DNA of 64,000 nt from Methanocorpusculum sp. (GTDB taxonomy: Archaea; Halobacteriota; Methanomicrobia; Methanomicrobiales; Methanocorpusculaceae). Of the stretch, positions 1 to 8,163 are shown piece by piece. The notes beneath the pieces were generated by a model that worked only from the letters and a program-made list of their open reading frames with translations, did not search any database and was not told where the DNA came from. A program made the translations under genes and the position numbers. The stretch is taken from the NCBI GenBank assembly GCA_017387505.1, contig JAFOFB010000015.1, forward strand, positions 1-64,000, written 5' to 3'. Positions within the stretch are counted from its first letter, which is position 1; the number at the start of each line of letters is the position of its first letter.

Positions 1-300
1 GGCTACTTGGAATCTGTGTATGAGGAATGTTTGGAGGATGAATTACTGAATGCAGGTTTTTCTGTGAAGCGTCAGGTTCGTATTCCTGTAATCTATAAGG
101 GAAAGGTGATGAAGAAGTGTTTCTATGCTGATATGGTTGTGAATGACTGTATTCTTTTAGAGTTAAAGGCTGTCTCTTCACTGAATCCGATGCATGAGAG
201 ACAGCTTGTGAGCTATATGAAATCTACGGGGATGAAGGAGGGGATGCTTCTGAACTTCGGGCATGTTAGAAGCCTACAATGGAGAGTATTCTCTCCATGA
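1..300 (+). CDS. GxxExxY family protein, 5' end cut off by the window
   Basis: The reading frame is open from base 1, so the start lies upstream. The first visible residues are GYLESVYEE, which matches the G-x-x-E-x-x-Y signature that names this family. A D...ELKA pattern follows (YADMVV, then ILLELKA), as in PD-(D/E)XK nuclease folds. About 99 codons are present; family members are near 120-125 residues, so about 20-25 are missing. Family membership is well supported by motif. A nuclease-like role is inferred from the fold, and no activity is known for most members. The codon use is plain and AT-leaning, as in accessory genes. Confidence 0.75.
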   Translation, partial: GYLESVYEECLEDELLNAGFSVKRQVRIPVIYKGKVMKKCFYADMVVNDCILLELKAVSSLNPMHERQLVSYMKSTGMKEGMLLNFGHVRSLQWRVFSP

Positions 301-347
301 TTTTTTTGGCTGTATTTTGCGTACCTGCCGCGATAAGCAGGCAAATG

Positions 348-356
348 ACTATAATC
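348..356 (+). promoter_or_regulatory. TATA box of candidate small RNA, copy A
   Basis: CTATAATC at 349-356 sits 33 bases before the first stem of the small RNA. The second copy has CTATATAC at 34733-34740, 34 bases before its first stem. The matching distance fits an archaeal promoter with its start site near 380. Confidence 0.5.
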
Positions 357-379
357 TCAGAAGACTAATTATTTCCTGT

Positions 380-491
380 TAAGTCGAAAAGTGGTATGAC
401 TGGCTGAACAGACTGGTAACCTGTTCATGAAAGCCGGTTCATCTCCTTTTCTTTTGAAAACTGTTCTGTGTTTATTTTTGTATTTTATTTT
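380..491 (+). ncRNA. Candidate small RNA, copy A (two hairpins, exposed CUCC, U-rich tail)
   Basis: Stem 1 is AGTC 382-385 with GACT 398-401. Stem 2 has an outer part GGCT 402-405 with AGCC 432-435 and an inner part GAACAG 406-411 with CTGTTC 421-426. It has a 9-base loop and a 5-base 3' bulge. A single-stranded segment with CTCC at 443-446 follows, then a T-rich tail to about 491. Copy B at 34764-34870 keeps the stem-2 loop and bulge lengths and shows compensated pair changes. The exposed CUCC could pair with Shine-Dalgarno sequences. Function is inference; the structure is read from the sequence. Confidence 0.6.
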
Positions 492-515
492 CTTTGTTTC
501 TGTTTTTCTTTCTAT

Positions 516-819
516 GAGTTCCCGCAGGCAATCAGGGCGAGGGGCGAGAGGATTGACCGAAGGTCAAGACTCAAGCCATTGAGCAAGACATGAAGTGTCT
601 TGCGGGGAGCGTAGCGACTAAGCCGATAGCACGGCGATTAGACGTGCGTTAGCTTCGAGAGGTCGAAGGCGAAGGAGCGGCTCGTATTTTCGTAGCCCGA
701 CGGAAACACCACTAAAAGAGCATCAACCGTTTTATCTATCTTAAAAAAGAATCATCACAAAAAATCTGATTGCCCGCCGAAAAGCCCGCCGCGATAAGCA
801 GGCGGGCAGGCGGGAACTC
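516..819 (+). repeat. Structured non-coding element closed by long inverted repeats
   Basis: GAGTTCCCGC (516-525) is the exact reverse complement of GCGGGAACTC (810-819). Just inside, GCAATCAG (528-535) pairs with CTGATTGC (766-773). The right side carries an extra GC hairpin (GCCCGCC 784-790 with GGCGGGC 801-807). Perfect internal hairpins include TTGACC-gaa-GGTCAA, CTCA-agccat-TGAG, CAAGACA-tgaag-TGTCTTG and TTCGA-gagg-TCGAA. No convincing ORF lies inside. It could be a folded RNA or a MITE-like element. No transposase is visible. Confidence 0.55.
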
Positions 820-870
820 CTAAACCAACACCCAAACACCCAAAACACACCCAAAGTATCATATGAAAAA

Positions 871-880
871 CCTTATAGTA
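871..880 (+). promoter_or_regulatory. Probable TATA box for the DUF1858 gene
   Basis: CCTTATAGTA lies about 25-30 bases before the ATG at 904, so the transcript would be leaderless or nearly so. There is no strong ribosome binding site before the start. Confidence 0.4.
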
Positions 881-903
881 CTTGTTAATCCAAAATTATA
901 GGT

Positions 904-1089
904 ATGGCACTTACTTTAGATTCAACTATCGCCGACCTTCTCCGCGAGAAGCCGGAAAGCGCAGCAGTCCTCCAGAGCTTCGGCATGGGATGCCTTGGAT
1001 GCGCAATCGCAAACAACGAGACCATCCGCGAAGCAGCAATGGTTCACGGAATCCCATTAGAAGAGCTTGCAGCAAAGCTCGGCTTCTAA
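904..1089 (+). CDS. DUF1858 domain protein (CxxC redox-disulfide type)
   Basis: A 61-residue protein that is entirely one DUF1858 domain, with a short helical N-terminus (TIADLLREKPES) and the CLGC motif at Cys30-Cys33. Related proteins are often called hybrid-cluster-protein-associated redox disulfide domains. The paired cysteines suggest a redox or metal-binding role in the cytoplasm, but no substrate is known. Length is typical for the family. It appears monocistronic, with its own TATA-like box just upstream. A longer frame starting at 882 in another phase is a shadow. Confidence 0.85.
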   Translation: MALTLDSTIADLLREKPESAAVLQSFGMGCLGCAIANNETIREAAMVHGIPLEELAAKLGF

Positions 1090-1209
1090 ATACCCCTCAA
1101 TTTTTCTTTTCTGTAACTTTCTATACAGCCTGTTCTTCGTTTATCATTCCAGGCAAAACTCCCTCAAAGGTAACATCTTTTAAATCTCGAGATAAACTAT
1201 AGAATAATT

Positions 1210-1686
1210 ATGGCCGACACTCCTCCAAAACCCGCGGAAAAACCGAATATTCAGGCCGCAGTCCTGCCGCAAATAGACGAAGAACGGGCAAAAGAGCTTG
1301 CCCGTGAGTGGATTGAGTCAAATAACCTGCCTCCAAAGAAACAGTCATACAGAATTGGAAAAGCGGTTATGGTCTACTATCCGTTCTGGGAATTTATACG
1401 CGAAGACGGCTCTAAAATAAAGACATCGTACCGTCCTGCATGCGGAACGCTCATGACGGATTTACAGAAAATGAACCGCACAAAATCTCTGACAGAAGAT
1501 ATCCCGGAGAACCTCACCACCCTTCCAATATCGATAAATGCCTCATACTATTACCCGGAAATCCATGGAATCCTGCTGCATCCGGCACTCTTCATCTTAG
1601 ATGCGGCTGTTGTTATCTTCATTGTTTACCAGAGCAGGATGTTCTCCCTCATAAGCGAGAAGAAGGAGGGCAGAAATGGTTCTTGA
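1210..1686 (+). CDS. Unknown protein with C-terminal membrane segment
   Basis: I do not recognise this 158-residue protein. It has a Pro/Lys-rich N-terminus, a short central stretch with aromatic residues (VMVYYPFWEFI) and one hydrophobic segment near residues 122-140 (LHPALFILDAAVVIFIVY), so it is probably membrane-anchored. The same 'YxPFW' pattern occurs in the next gene (LLYLPFWRFI), which suggests the two are related in origin or work together. Its last 11 bases overlap the next start, implying translational coupling. Confidence 0.7.
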   Translation: MADTPPKPAEKPNIQAAVLPQIDEERAKELAREWIESNNLPPKKQSYRIGKAVMVYYPFWEFIREDGSKIKTSYRPACGTLMTDLQKMNRTKSLTEDIPENLTTLPISINASYYYPEIHGILLHPALFILDAAVVIFIVYQSRMFSLISEKKEGRNGS

Positions 1687-3169
1687 ACGCTCAGTGGAAG
1701 ACAGGATTGTCGAGAGCATGTATCCTGCCCTGATTACAAAAGGGGTTGCAGACAAAAATATTCAGAAGTGGTTCACCAAAGGGGTCAAGTCACCTGATTT
1801 AGCAAAGAAAGCCCACATCACAGAAAACTACCTGCTCTATCTTCCATTCTGGCGATTCATTGCTCAGGGAAAAGCTGTAGGATGCGGATACTCCGAGTAT
1901 CATGAATCAACAGGCAATGTACTTCGAAACGTCTTCGAGGAGCTGGTTGACGAGGAGTTTGTCTGGACTGAGTGTGCATGCGATACCGGAAAGTATGGAA
2001 TCCATGAGCTCTGGCTCGAACCGGGAGGGGAAGTGCCATATGTTCCAGGAACAGTTGCGGCGATGGATGCCGGTGGTTCTGCGGTTGATGCAAGCACCAG
2101 AGGGCGCGAAGCTGTTCACGAGATGATTCGGCAGAAGATGGTAAAGCGCATCGAAAACGTCACGCTCGACAAGACCTTCCTCATCCCGAAGGTTTTCGAA
2201 CTAGTGTATGCTCCGGTCTGGATTGCGCACTACACCTATGAAGGCGGACATTTTACAGTAATCGTGGACGGAGTCAAAGGAGAGATTTTAGGGGGCACAG
2301 CTCCAGCAAATCTGACGGCCAGGACACGCTTTATGATTCTCTCATTTGCGGCAGGGGGTCTTATGATTGGAACTGCCCTTGGAATGATTCTGCACTCCGG
2401 GTCTTTTGCAATATCAGAACTAATTCAGCTGATTATGCTTCTGATGGGCGTTGCGCTTTGTATGGTTGCGTATCCTGCATTCCGTGCAGGAAAAACATTT
2501 GAGGCGTCTGGTACGATGAAAAACATCGACCGTCTGCGGCCTTCGCTTCGTGTTCCAAAGGAGCTTACAGACTATGAAATCTTAACCCGCGAGAACAGTA
2601 TCTTAGCATGTCCTGAGTGCGGGGCAAAGGTTGAACAGCCCTGGGGTGAGGTTGTAACGCACTGTGCGGTCTGCAGTAAACTCTTAGATGTTACAGCAGA
2701 TGAGGTTGAGGTAATCAACTACATGACTGCAAAGCCCGACCTTCTGTCTGTTGCGGCGATGGGGGACAAAAAGCCGGAATACATTCCGTTCTGGAAGTTT
2801 GAGGCTGAGATTTCAATCTCGGATTACTTAACAGAGGGTGATTCTGAAACAGGCCTTCCGTCGATTGAAGGAAAACGCAGTTACTATATTTGTGCAGGAG
2901 ACATCCCGAGATACTTATCAGAGCCCTGGGAGATTGATTTGACTATCAGAAATCCTGAACTCGTGGCGGCTGATGACATCGAAGGCATGATGCCTGTCTT
3001 AATCAACAGGAAGACAGGAACAGAACTTTCAGAGTTCCTGTATCTCAGATACGAGACCATGAAGCCTGGAATCCTTCAGGTTCTTCGTTACAACTTTGAT
3101 GTGACCTCTGCGGAAATTGTTTATATCCCGTATTACAAAGAATCATCCTCATATATCCCCGGGGTTTGA
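1676..3169 (+). CDS. Membrane protein with zinc ribbon
   Basis: A 497-residue protein. Two membrane segments lie near 219-239 and 248-268. A rubredoxin-like zinc ribbon follows, with Cys312, Cys315, Cys330 and Cys333. Modules containing 'PFW' recur at about 57-59, and 'YIPFWKFEAEI' occurs after the ribbon, resembling the PFW segment of the upstream protein. A GGAGG site precedes the ATG. It overlaps the preceding gene by 11 bases, and its TGA overlaps the ATG of recQ, so the three form one transcript. No function is assigned; archaeal and bacterial proteins of this layout remain uncharacterised. Confidence 0.8.
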   Translation: MVLERSVEDRIVESMYPALITKGVADKNIQKWFTKGVKSPDLAKKAHITENYLLYLPFWRFIAQGKAVGCGYSEYHESTGNVLRNVFEELVDEEFVWTECACDTGKYGIHELWLEPGGEVPYVPGTVAAMDAGGSAVDASTRGREAVHEMIRQKMVKRIENVTLDKTFLIPKVFELVYAPVWIAHYTYEGGHFTVIVDGVKGEILGGTAPANLTARTRFMILSFAAGGLMIGTALGMILHSGSFAISELIQLIMLLMGVALCMVAYPAFRAGKTFEASGTMKNIDRLRPSLRVPKELTDYEILTRENSILACPECGAKVEQPWGEVVTHCAVCSKLLDVTADEVEVINYMTAKPDLLSVAAMGDKKPEYIPFWKFEAEISISDYLTEGDSETGLPSIEGKRSYYICAGDIPRYLSEPWEIDLTIRNPELVAADDIEGMMPVLINRKTGTELSEFLYLRYETMKPGILQVLRYNFDVTSAEIVYIPYYKESSSYIPGV

Positions 3170-4689
3170 TGAAAAAGCATCACGAAATACAGGATACTTT
3201 AGAGAGATTCTTCCATCTCCAGGCATTTCGCCCGAATCAGGAGGCAATCATTCAGTCGATTGTCTCCGGGCATGATGTTTTGGCAGTGATGGCTACCGGA
3301 GGCGGCAAATCGCTTTGCTATCAGCTTCCGGCTTTGATGCTTTCCGGGATGACTGTTGTCATCTCTCCGCTTATCGCACTGATGAAGGACCAGGTGGATG
3401 CGCTTTTGTCTCAGGGAGTTAATGTTGCGATGCTTAACTCTTCGCTGACTTACGATAGACAGCGGTCTATTGAGGCGGCGGCGATTGCCGGAAAAATCCG
3501 TATTCTCTATGTGTCTCCAGAGCGTGCAGTGCAGGCGGACTTTGTTGATATGCTTCAGAAATGCAATGTTTCGCTTTTCGCAGTAGATGAGGCACACTGT
3601 ATTTCTATGTGGGGTCATCAGTTCAGACCTGAGTACCGGAGGATTAAGGGGCTTCGGGCATTTTTCCCCGGAGTTCCTTTTGCGGCATTTACGGCGACTG
3701 CAACCAGAAGAGTTCGGGATGACATCATAAACGAACTGCGCCTGCAAAGCCCGGACATTTTTATCGGAAACTTTGACCGCCCGAACCTGAGATACGCGGT
3801 TTATAAAGAGCCTCACCGCGAAGTCCGCATGAAAAAAATTGCGAGCTATGTTATGGCTCACAGAAATGTTTCCGGAATCATCTACTGCTTCTCGCGGGCT
3901 GATACAGAAGAGATGGCGGCATATCTGATGAAGTCACACATTATGGCATCTCCCTATCATGCAGGAATGTCGACGCGTGACCGCGCCCGCGTGCAGGAGA
4001 TGTTTCAGTCAAACACCATCTCTGTGGTCTGTGCAACTATAGCCTTCGGTATGGGGATTGACAAACCTGATGTGCGTTATGTTATCCATGCGCACATGCC
4101 AAAGGATTTGGAGTCATACTATCAGGAGACAGGACGCGCGGGACGTGACGGCCTTCCTTCTGACTGTCTTTTGTTCTACTCGGCAGGCGATCGCGCAAAG
4201 ATGCTTCGCCTAATGGAAAAGGAGACTGATGAGGCGAAGATGCCTGCGGTTCGCGAGAGGCTTTATCAGCTCTATTTCTACTGCGAGACTAAGGAGTGCA
4301 GGAGAAAACTTCTCCTCAAATACTTCGATCAGGAGATGGACAACTGCGGAAACTGTGATAACTGTGCGGCAAAGAAGCGCGCTTCGAGAAAATCTGCGCC
4401 CGCAAAAGCCGCAGAGCTTCTGCCAAAGGAGATGGAAGAGGAGATTGTTTTCGCGGTTGGAGAGCTTGAAGGGATGCTTACTGTTCCTGAGTTTGTTTCT
4501 TTCTTAATCGGTCTTGACCGCTTAAAGACAAAGACTTTCGGTCTTAGAAGGCACAAGAGTTACGGTGTTGCGAAATATTATCAGAGGTCTGTTGTGACAA
4601 ACACTGTTGAGAGTTTAATCGAGAGCGGTCGCCTTCGAACAGCTGGAGATACAATCAAGAAAGTGTACTCCGGAAAGGGCAGACGTTAA
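3169..4689 (+). CDS. RecQ-family ATP-dependent DNA helicase
   Basis: A 3'-5' DNA helicase of the RecQ family, about 506 residues. Visible motifs are the P-loop MATGGGKSLCYQLP, the DEAH box FAVDEAHCISMWGHQFRPEYR region, the motif VI region ETGRAGRDGLPSD and the zinc-binding Cys cluster CETKECRR...CGNCDNC. The C-terminal part resembles a reduced RQC winged helix, and there is no HRDC domain. ATG 3169 is chosen over TTG 3166 because it overlaps the preceding TGA (TGATG). Roles in replication-fork repair are known for the family. The protein is shorter than bacterial RecQ at about 600 residues. Confidence 0.93.
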   Translation: MKKHHEIQDTLERFFHLQAFRPNQEAIIQSIVSGHDVLAVMATGGGKSLCYQLPALMLSGMTVVISPLIALMKDQVDALLSQGVNVAMLNSSLTYDRQRSIEAAAIAGKIRILYVSPERAVQADFVDMLQKCNVSLFAVDEAHCISMWGHQFRPEYRRIKGLRAFFPGVPFAAFTATATRRVRDDIINELRLQSPDIFIGNFDRPNLRYAVYKEPHREVRMKKIASYVMAHRNVSGIIYCFSRADTEEMAAYLMKSHIMASPYHAGMSTRDRARVQEMFQSNTISVVCATIAFGMGIDKPDVRYVIHAHMPKDLESYYQETGRAGRDGLPSDCLLFYSAGDRAKMLRLMEKETDEAKMPAVRERLYQLYFYCETKECRRKLLLKYFDQEMDNCGNCDNCAAKKRASRKSAPAKAAELLPKEMEEEIVFAVGELEGMLTVPEFVSFLIGLDRLKTKTFGLRRHKSYGVAKYYQRSVVTNTVESLIESGRLRTAGDTIKKVYSGKGRR

Positions 4690-4803
4690 TTCTGCTCATC
4701 TGTTTTCCCTGTCATTTAAAGAACCCTAATGTACCATTAGAACTAACATTACCTTGTCTATGGATTCATTATTCATTCACCAATTCCATAGGAGACTTAT
4801 TAC

Positions 4804-6030
4804 ATGTACTTATCTGACACTACCAAGTATCTTATTCACATCAACATCGAGGCAGAGGGGGTGGTTGAGAAAACCGACGTAGTCGGTGCAATCTTCGGTC
4901 AGACCGAAGGTCTATTGGGCGAAGACATGGATTTGCGTGATCTTCAGCGAAGCGGAAGAGTTGGAAGAATTGATGTAACGCTTACTTCCAAACACGGAAA
5001 GACCGCGGGCGATTTGTATATCGCTTCATCCCTTGACCGTGCTGAAACAGCGATTCTGGCTGCGGCTCTTGAGACTATTGAGAGAATAGGTCCTTGTGTT
5101 TCCCGCATCAGTGTTGAGGGTATCGAGGACCTTCGGGCAATTAAGCGCCGAAAGATTGTCGACCGTGCAAAGTAGCTTTTGATGGAGTCCTTTGATGAGG
5201 TTGGTCTTTCAACGAATGAAATCTTAGCAGAAGTCCGTGAGGCAAGCCGGATTGTTAAGATTACAGCAATAGGAGATGAGCGTCTTCCGGCAGGACCGAC
5301 AGTTCTTGAGTCTGATGCAATTATTATTCTTGAGGGAAGGGCTGATGTTTTGAATCTTCTCCACTGCGGTATTAAGAATACTGTTGCTGTCGAGGGTACT
5401 AAAGTTCCGGAGATTGTTGCAGAACTTTCACGTAAGAAGAATACAACTGTGTTCGTTGACGGTGACCGCGGAGGGGATTTAATCTTAAAAGAGCTTCTGC
5501 AGGTTGCAGACGTTGACTTTGTTGCCTTCTCTCCGCGCGGAAGAAGTGTTGAGGATATGACGAGAAAGGAGATTATCAAGTCTCTTCGAAATAAAGTCCC
5601 GGCAGATGTTGTCCGCGCACAGGTTGCAAAGAATGAGCCTCTTTCTGATTTGGTGTTTGAAATTACAGCGCCGGAAGATGAGGCTGAGCCTGCTGCTCAG
5701 TCAGAGCCTGTTATCCCTGAAGCAGTTGAGGAAAAGCCTGAGCCAAAAGAGCCGATTTCTTCAGTCGAGGGGCATGCCGAGTACATGAAAGGGACGGGCC
5801 GCGCACGGGTTCTGAACTCTGATGCAGTGATTCTTGGAGACTATACTATAAAGGGGCTCGAAGATATTCTTCCAAGGCTTGATGATGATGCCGCAGGAAT
5901 TATTGTTGACTCCGCTGTTGGTCAGAAGTTTGTTGATACTGCATACAAGAAAGGCATCAAGTACATTGCAGCCCGCGAATTTACAGGTATTGTTCACAGA
6001 CCTGCCGGAATCAGATTGATTCCACTCTAA
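4804..6030 (+). pseudogene. dnaG: Archaeal DnaG primase, interrupted by one in-frame TAG
   Basis: Two parts in the same frame, 4804-5172 and 5176-6030, form one archaeal DnaG. The first 123 codons are the conserved N-terminal domain ([20 protein letters not shown]). After TAG (5173-5175) comes the Toprim domain (IILEGRADVLNLL, then VDGDRGGD) and a C-terminal region. Homologues normally read RAKELL across this point, so the TAG sits where a Glu codon (GAG) is expected. A GGAG site precedes the first ATG. The second part could restart at TTG 5179 or ATG 5182, but no good ribosome site is visible. Archaeal DnaG associates with the exosome and has primase activity. This may be a nonsense mutation, sequence error or readthrough. 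Confidence 0.88.
5173..5175 (+). other. In-frame amber codon inside dnaG
   Basis: AAG-TAG-CTT: a single G-to-T change from GAG would explain it. The frame, the length and the family-specific sequence on both sides are otherwise intact. Confidence 0.85.
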
Positions 6031-6031
6031 C

Positions 6032-6039
6032 TTTTTTTT
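6032..6039 (+). terminator. Oligo-T terminator after dnaG
   Basis: Eight T residues start two bases after the dnaG stop. An A-run follows that could serve the converging rpoL transcript from the other side. Confidence 0.45.
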
Positions 6040-6071
6040 GAAAAAAGAAATATTGTGTCCGCTTATGCGGA

Positions 6072-6344
6072 TTAGTTCTTCAGGCAGGACAGCAGGTCGT
6101 CGCAGCGTGCGTTGATGCGCTTTGCTGCTTCAAGGATTGCGGTTGCTGCATCCTTCTTTGCACCCTGCTTCATGGTAACAAGCATCTCCGGGTCGGAGAA
6201 CTGGAACTCGATAACGTATTTTGCTACATCCACTTCCTCGTCTAAGAGAAGCTCTTCGACAAGTGCGTTTACGAAGGTGTGTCCTTCACCTTCAAGGACG
6301 AGCTGTATTTTTTCCTTTTCAAGCTCAATAATCTTCAGCTTCAT
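6072..6344 (-). CDS. rpoL: DNA-directed RNA polymerase subunit L (Rpo11)
   Basis: A 90-residue match to archaeal RpoL/Rpo11, which pairs with subunit D in the alpha-like assembly platform of RNA polymerase. The characteristic segment GEGHTFVNALVEELLLDEEVDVAKY is intact, and the C-terminus is the usual long helix (DAATAILEAAKRINA). It converges on dnaG and is transcribed from its own promoter just upstream. Its partner rpoD lies 1.8 kb away in the S11 operon on the other strand. Confidence 0.96.
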   Translation of the reverse strand: MKLKIIELEKEKIQLVLEGEGHTFVNALVEELLLDEEVDVAKYVIEFQFSDPEMLVTMKQGAKKDAATAILEAAKRINARCDDLLSCLKN

Positions 6345-6365
6345 TGTGTAGTATTATTTGCTGCT

Positions 6366-6380
6366 ACGAACCTATATTTA
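6366..6380 (-). promoter_or_regulatory. Core promoter of rpoL
   Basis: Read on the minus strand, AATAAATATAGG lies about 25 bases before the rpoL ATG (6344). This places the transcription start at or close to the start codon, giving a leaderless-type arrangement. Confidence 0.45.
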
Positions 6381-6483
6381 TTACGGGTTTTCCACCATGC
6401 GTGATTCTCTTTGTCATGGGGTAAACTGCCCAAAGTATTATTATGTCTGAGACACAATATACTAGAGCACTCAATTTAGTGGA

Positions 6484-6529
6484 GCAGTACTCGAAAGATA
6501 CTGCGAGTGTCACCTCTTCGAAAGAAGAG
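6484..6529 (+). other. Two tandem hairpins upstream of tRNA-Ser
   Basis: GCAGTA 6484-6489 pairs with TACTGC 6499-6504. CTCTTC 6514-6519 pairs with GAAGAG 6524-6529 across a GAAA tetraloop. They lie between the divergent rpoL and tRNA-Ser. They may be part of a tRNA precursor leader or a small RNA. Confidence 0.4.
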
Positions 6530-6551
6530 TTATGATGCGGAATTATCTGTA

Positions 6552-6636
6552 GCAGATGTAGCCAAGCCTGGTATGGCGCAGGGTTGCTAACCCTGTGTCC
6601 CTCTGGGACTCGGGGGTTCAAATCCCTCCGTCTGCG
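6552..6636 (+). tRNA. tRNA-Ser (anticodon GCU)
   Basis: An 85-base class II tRNA. The acceptor stem is GCAGATG (6552-6558) with CGTCTGC (6629-6635), and the discriminator is G. The anticodon loop TTGCTAA has GCT at 6586-6588 between CAGGG and CCCTG. A long variable arm (GTCCC-tct-GGGAC) is the hallmark of tRNA-Ser, and the T arm has GGTTCAAATCC. No CCA is encoded. It decodes AGC and AGU. Confidence 0.95.
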
Positions 6637-6751
6637 CTTATTTTCACGCATAACCACACCCCGGCACTGCATTCGTTTTGAACGGATTAATGTGTAACTT
6701 CAGGAACGTATGAAATAAGACGTCCCACTCTCACAACAGAGAGGTAAAACA

Positions 6752-7204
6752 ATGGTTGAAGAGTCAGAATTAAAATATTTTGTGCGGATCATTAACACTG
6801 ATCTGGACGGTACCCAGCCTGTTCATCTTGCGCTGACCAGTATTAAGGGAATCGGTCTTCACGCAGCACTTATCATCTCCCGCCGTGCAGGCGTTGACAC
6901 CCATGCAATCGCAGGTCTCTTAGAAGATGAGCAGGTCGCAGCACTCGAAGAGCAGGTTCTTGCATATGCCGCAACTGTACCAAAATGGATGGTCAACCGC
7001 CCCGTAGATGTGTACACTGGTGAAAAGAAACACCTCTATGGCAGCGACCTTGCACTTGCAAAGGAAGATGACATCAACCTCATGAAGAAAATGCGGTGCT
7101 ACCGTGGTGTTCGTCATGAGAACGGCTTAAAAGTCCGTGGACAGTGCACTAAATCTACCGGCAGATTCGGTAAGATCGTCGGCGTTTCCAAGAGAAAGAA
7201 GTAA
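6752..7204 (+). CDS. rps13: 30S ribosomal protein S13
   Basis: 150 residues, matching archaeal S13, which sits at the head of the small subunit and contacts the P-site tRNA and 50S bridges. The helix-hairpin-helix SIKGIGLHAALIISRRAGVD and the basic C-terminal tail (RGVRHENGLKVRGQCTKSTGRFGK) are clear. GAGAGG before the ATG serves as the ribosome site. It is the first gene of the S13-S4-S11-RpoD-L18e-L13-S9-RpoN operon, the standard archaeal order. Confidence 0.97.
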   Translation: MVEESELKYFVRIINTDLDGTQPVHLALTSIKGIGLHAALIISRRAGVDTHAIAGLLEDEQVAALEEQVLAYAATVPKWMVNRPVDVYTGEKKHLYGSDLALAKEDDINLMKKMRCYRGVRHENGLKVRGQCTKSTGRFGKIVGVSKRKK

Positions 7205-7219
7205 TTAAGGTGAGTAAAA

Positions 7220-7765
7220 ATGGGATACCCAGGAAAGAACACTAAACAGTACTCATCTCCAAAACGCCGCTTTGAAAAAGCACGTATCGAGACTGAGCGC
7301 GTCCTTGCAATCAACTATGGACTTCGTAACAAACGCGAAATCTGGAGAGCAACTGAAGTTTTAAGAAAGCACCGTGGAGGAGCACGTGAAGTTCTCGCAA
7401 TGACTTCCTCTATGGGTGAAACCCCGAAGACTGTCGCACGCCGCGCCGAGCTTCTCGGCACCCTTCAGCGCTACGGCATCGTCGGTGCAACCGCTGGAAT
7501 GGATGACATTCTCAGTTTAAAGGTTGAGGACATCTTAGAGCGCCGCCTTCAGACCGTCGTTTACCGCAAGGGTCTTGCACGCAGCATGAAACAGGCACGT
7601 CAGCTTATCACTCACGGTCACATCGCAATCGATGGAAAGCGTGTCAGTGTCCCAAGCTACATGGTCACTGTTTCCGAAGAAGCAAACATCGCATACTACG
7701 CAACCTCCTCGTTTGTTGATGAAGCAAACGGTGAGCGCCAGCGTATCATGAACCAGAGGGCATAA
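7220..7765 (+). CDS. rps4: 30S ribosomal protein S4
   Basis: 181 residues. S4 nucleates assembly of the 30S body by binding 16S rRNA. The N-terminus [23 protein letters not shown] is typical of archaeal S4. The S4 RNA-binding domain is near residues 110-165 ([20 protein letters not shown], then [16 protein letters not shown]). It lies 15 bases after rps13 and 2 bases before rps11, in one operon. Confidence 0.97.
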   Translation: MGYPGKNTKQYSSPKRRFEKARIETERVLAINYGLRNKREIWRATEVLRKHRGGAREVLAMTSSMGETPKTVARRAELLGTLQRYGIVGATAGMDDILSLKVEDILERRLQTVVYRKGLARSMKQARQLITHGHIAIDGKRVSVPSYMVTVSEEANIAYYATSSFVDEANGERQRIMNQRA

Positions 7766-7767
7766 CC

Positions 7768-8163
7768 ATGGCAGAAGCAGCTGAAAAATGGGGCATTGCC
7801 CACATCTTCGCCTCGTTCAACAACACTATCATCACTGTCACCGACTTATCCGGTGCAGAGACCATCTGCAAGTCCAGCGGTGGTATGGTTGTCAAGCAGG
7901 CACGCAATGAATCCTCGCCGTACGCAGCAATGCAGATGGCAATCAACATTGCACAGGCAGCAAAAGACAAAGGAATTATCGGCCTTCATATCCGTGTTCG
8001 CGCACCAGGAAACGGCAGACAGCGCTCTCCGGGACCAGGATCACAGGCAGCAATCCGTGCACTTTCCCGTGCAGGAATCCGTATCGGAAGAATTGAAGAC
8101 GTGACTCCCGTACCGCACGACTCCATTCGTGTTAAGGGCGGAAGAAGAGGCAGGAGAGTCTGA
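7768..8163 (+). CDS. rps11: 30S ribosomal protein S11
   Basis: 131 residues. S11 forms part of the platform and the mRNA exit region. Its signature appears as [21 protein letters not shown], and the conserved C-terminus is [22 protein letters not shown]. Its TGA abuts the rpoD ATG at 8164, so the two are likely coupled. Confidence 0.97.
   Translation: MAEAAEKWGIAHIFASFNNTIITVTDLSGAETICKSSGGMVVKQARNESSPYAAMQMAINIAQAAKDKGIIGLHIRVRAPGNGRQRSPGPGSQAAIRALSRAGIRIGRIEDVTPVPHDSIRVKGGRRGRRV

Noticed and set aside
3199-3861. 220-residue minus-strand ORF
   Set aside because: Antisense shadow of recQ, with no protein-like composition.
5173-5175. TAG in dnaG as a pyrrolysine codon
   Set aside because: Pyrrolysine is known from methylamine methyltransferases and lineages with pyl genes. 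None are visible here, aRF1 is intact, and TAG ends purF and other genes in the window.
6364-6672. Minus-strand ORF across tRNA-Ser
   Set aside because: It lies over the tRNA gene and the rpoL promoter, so it is a shadow.
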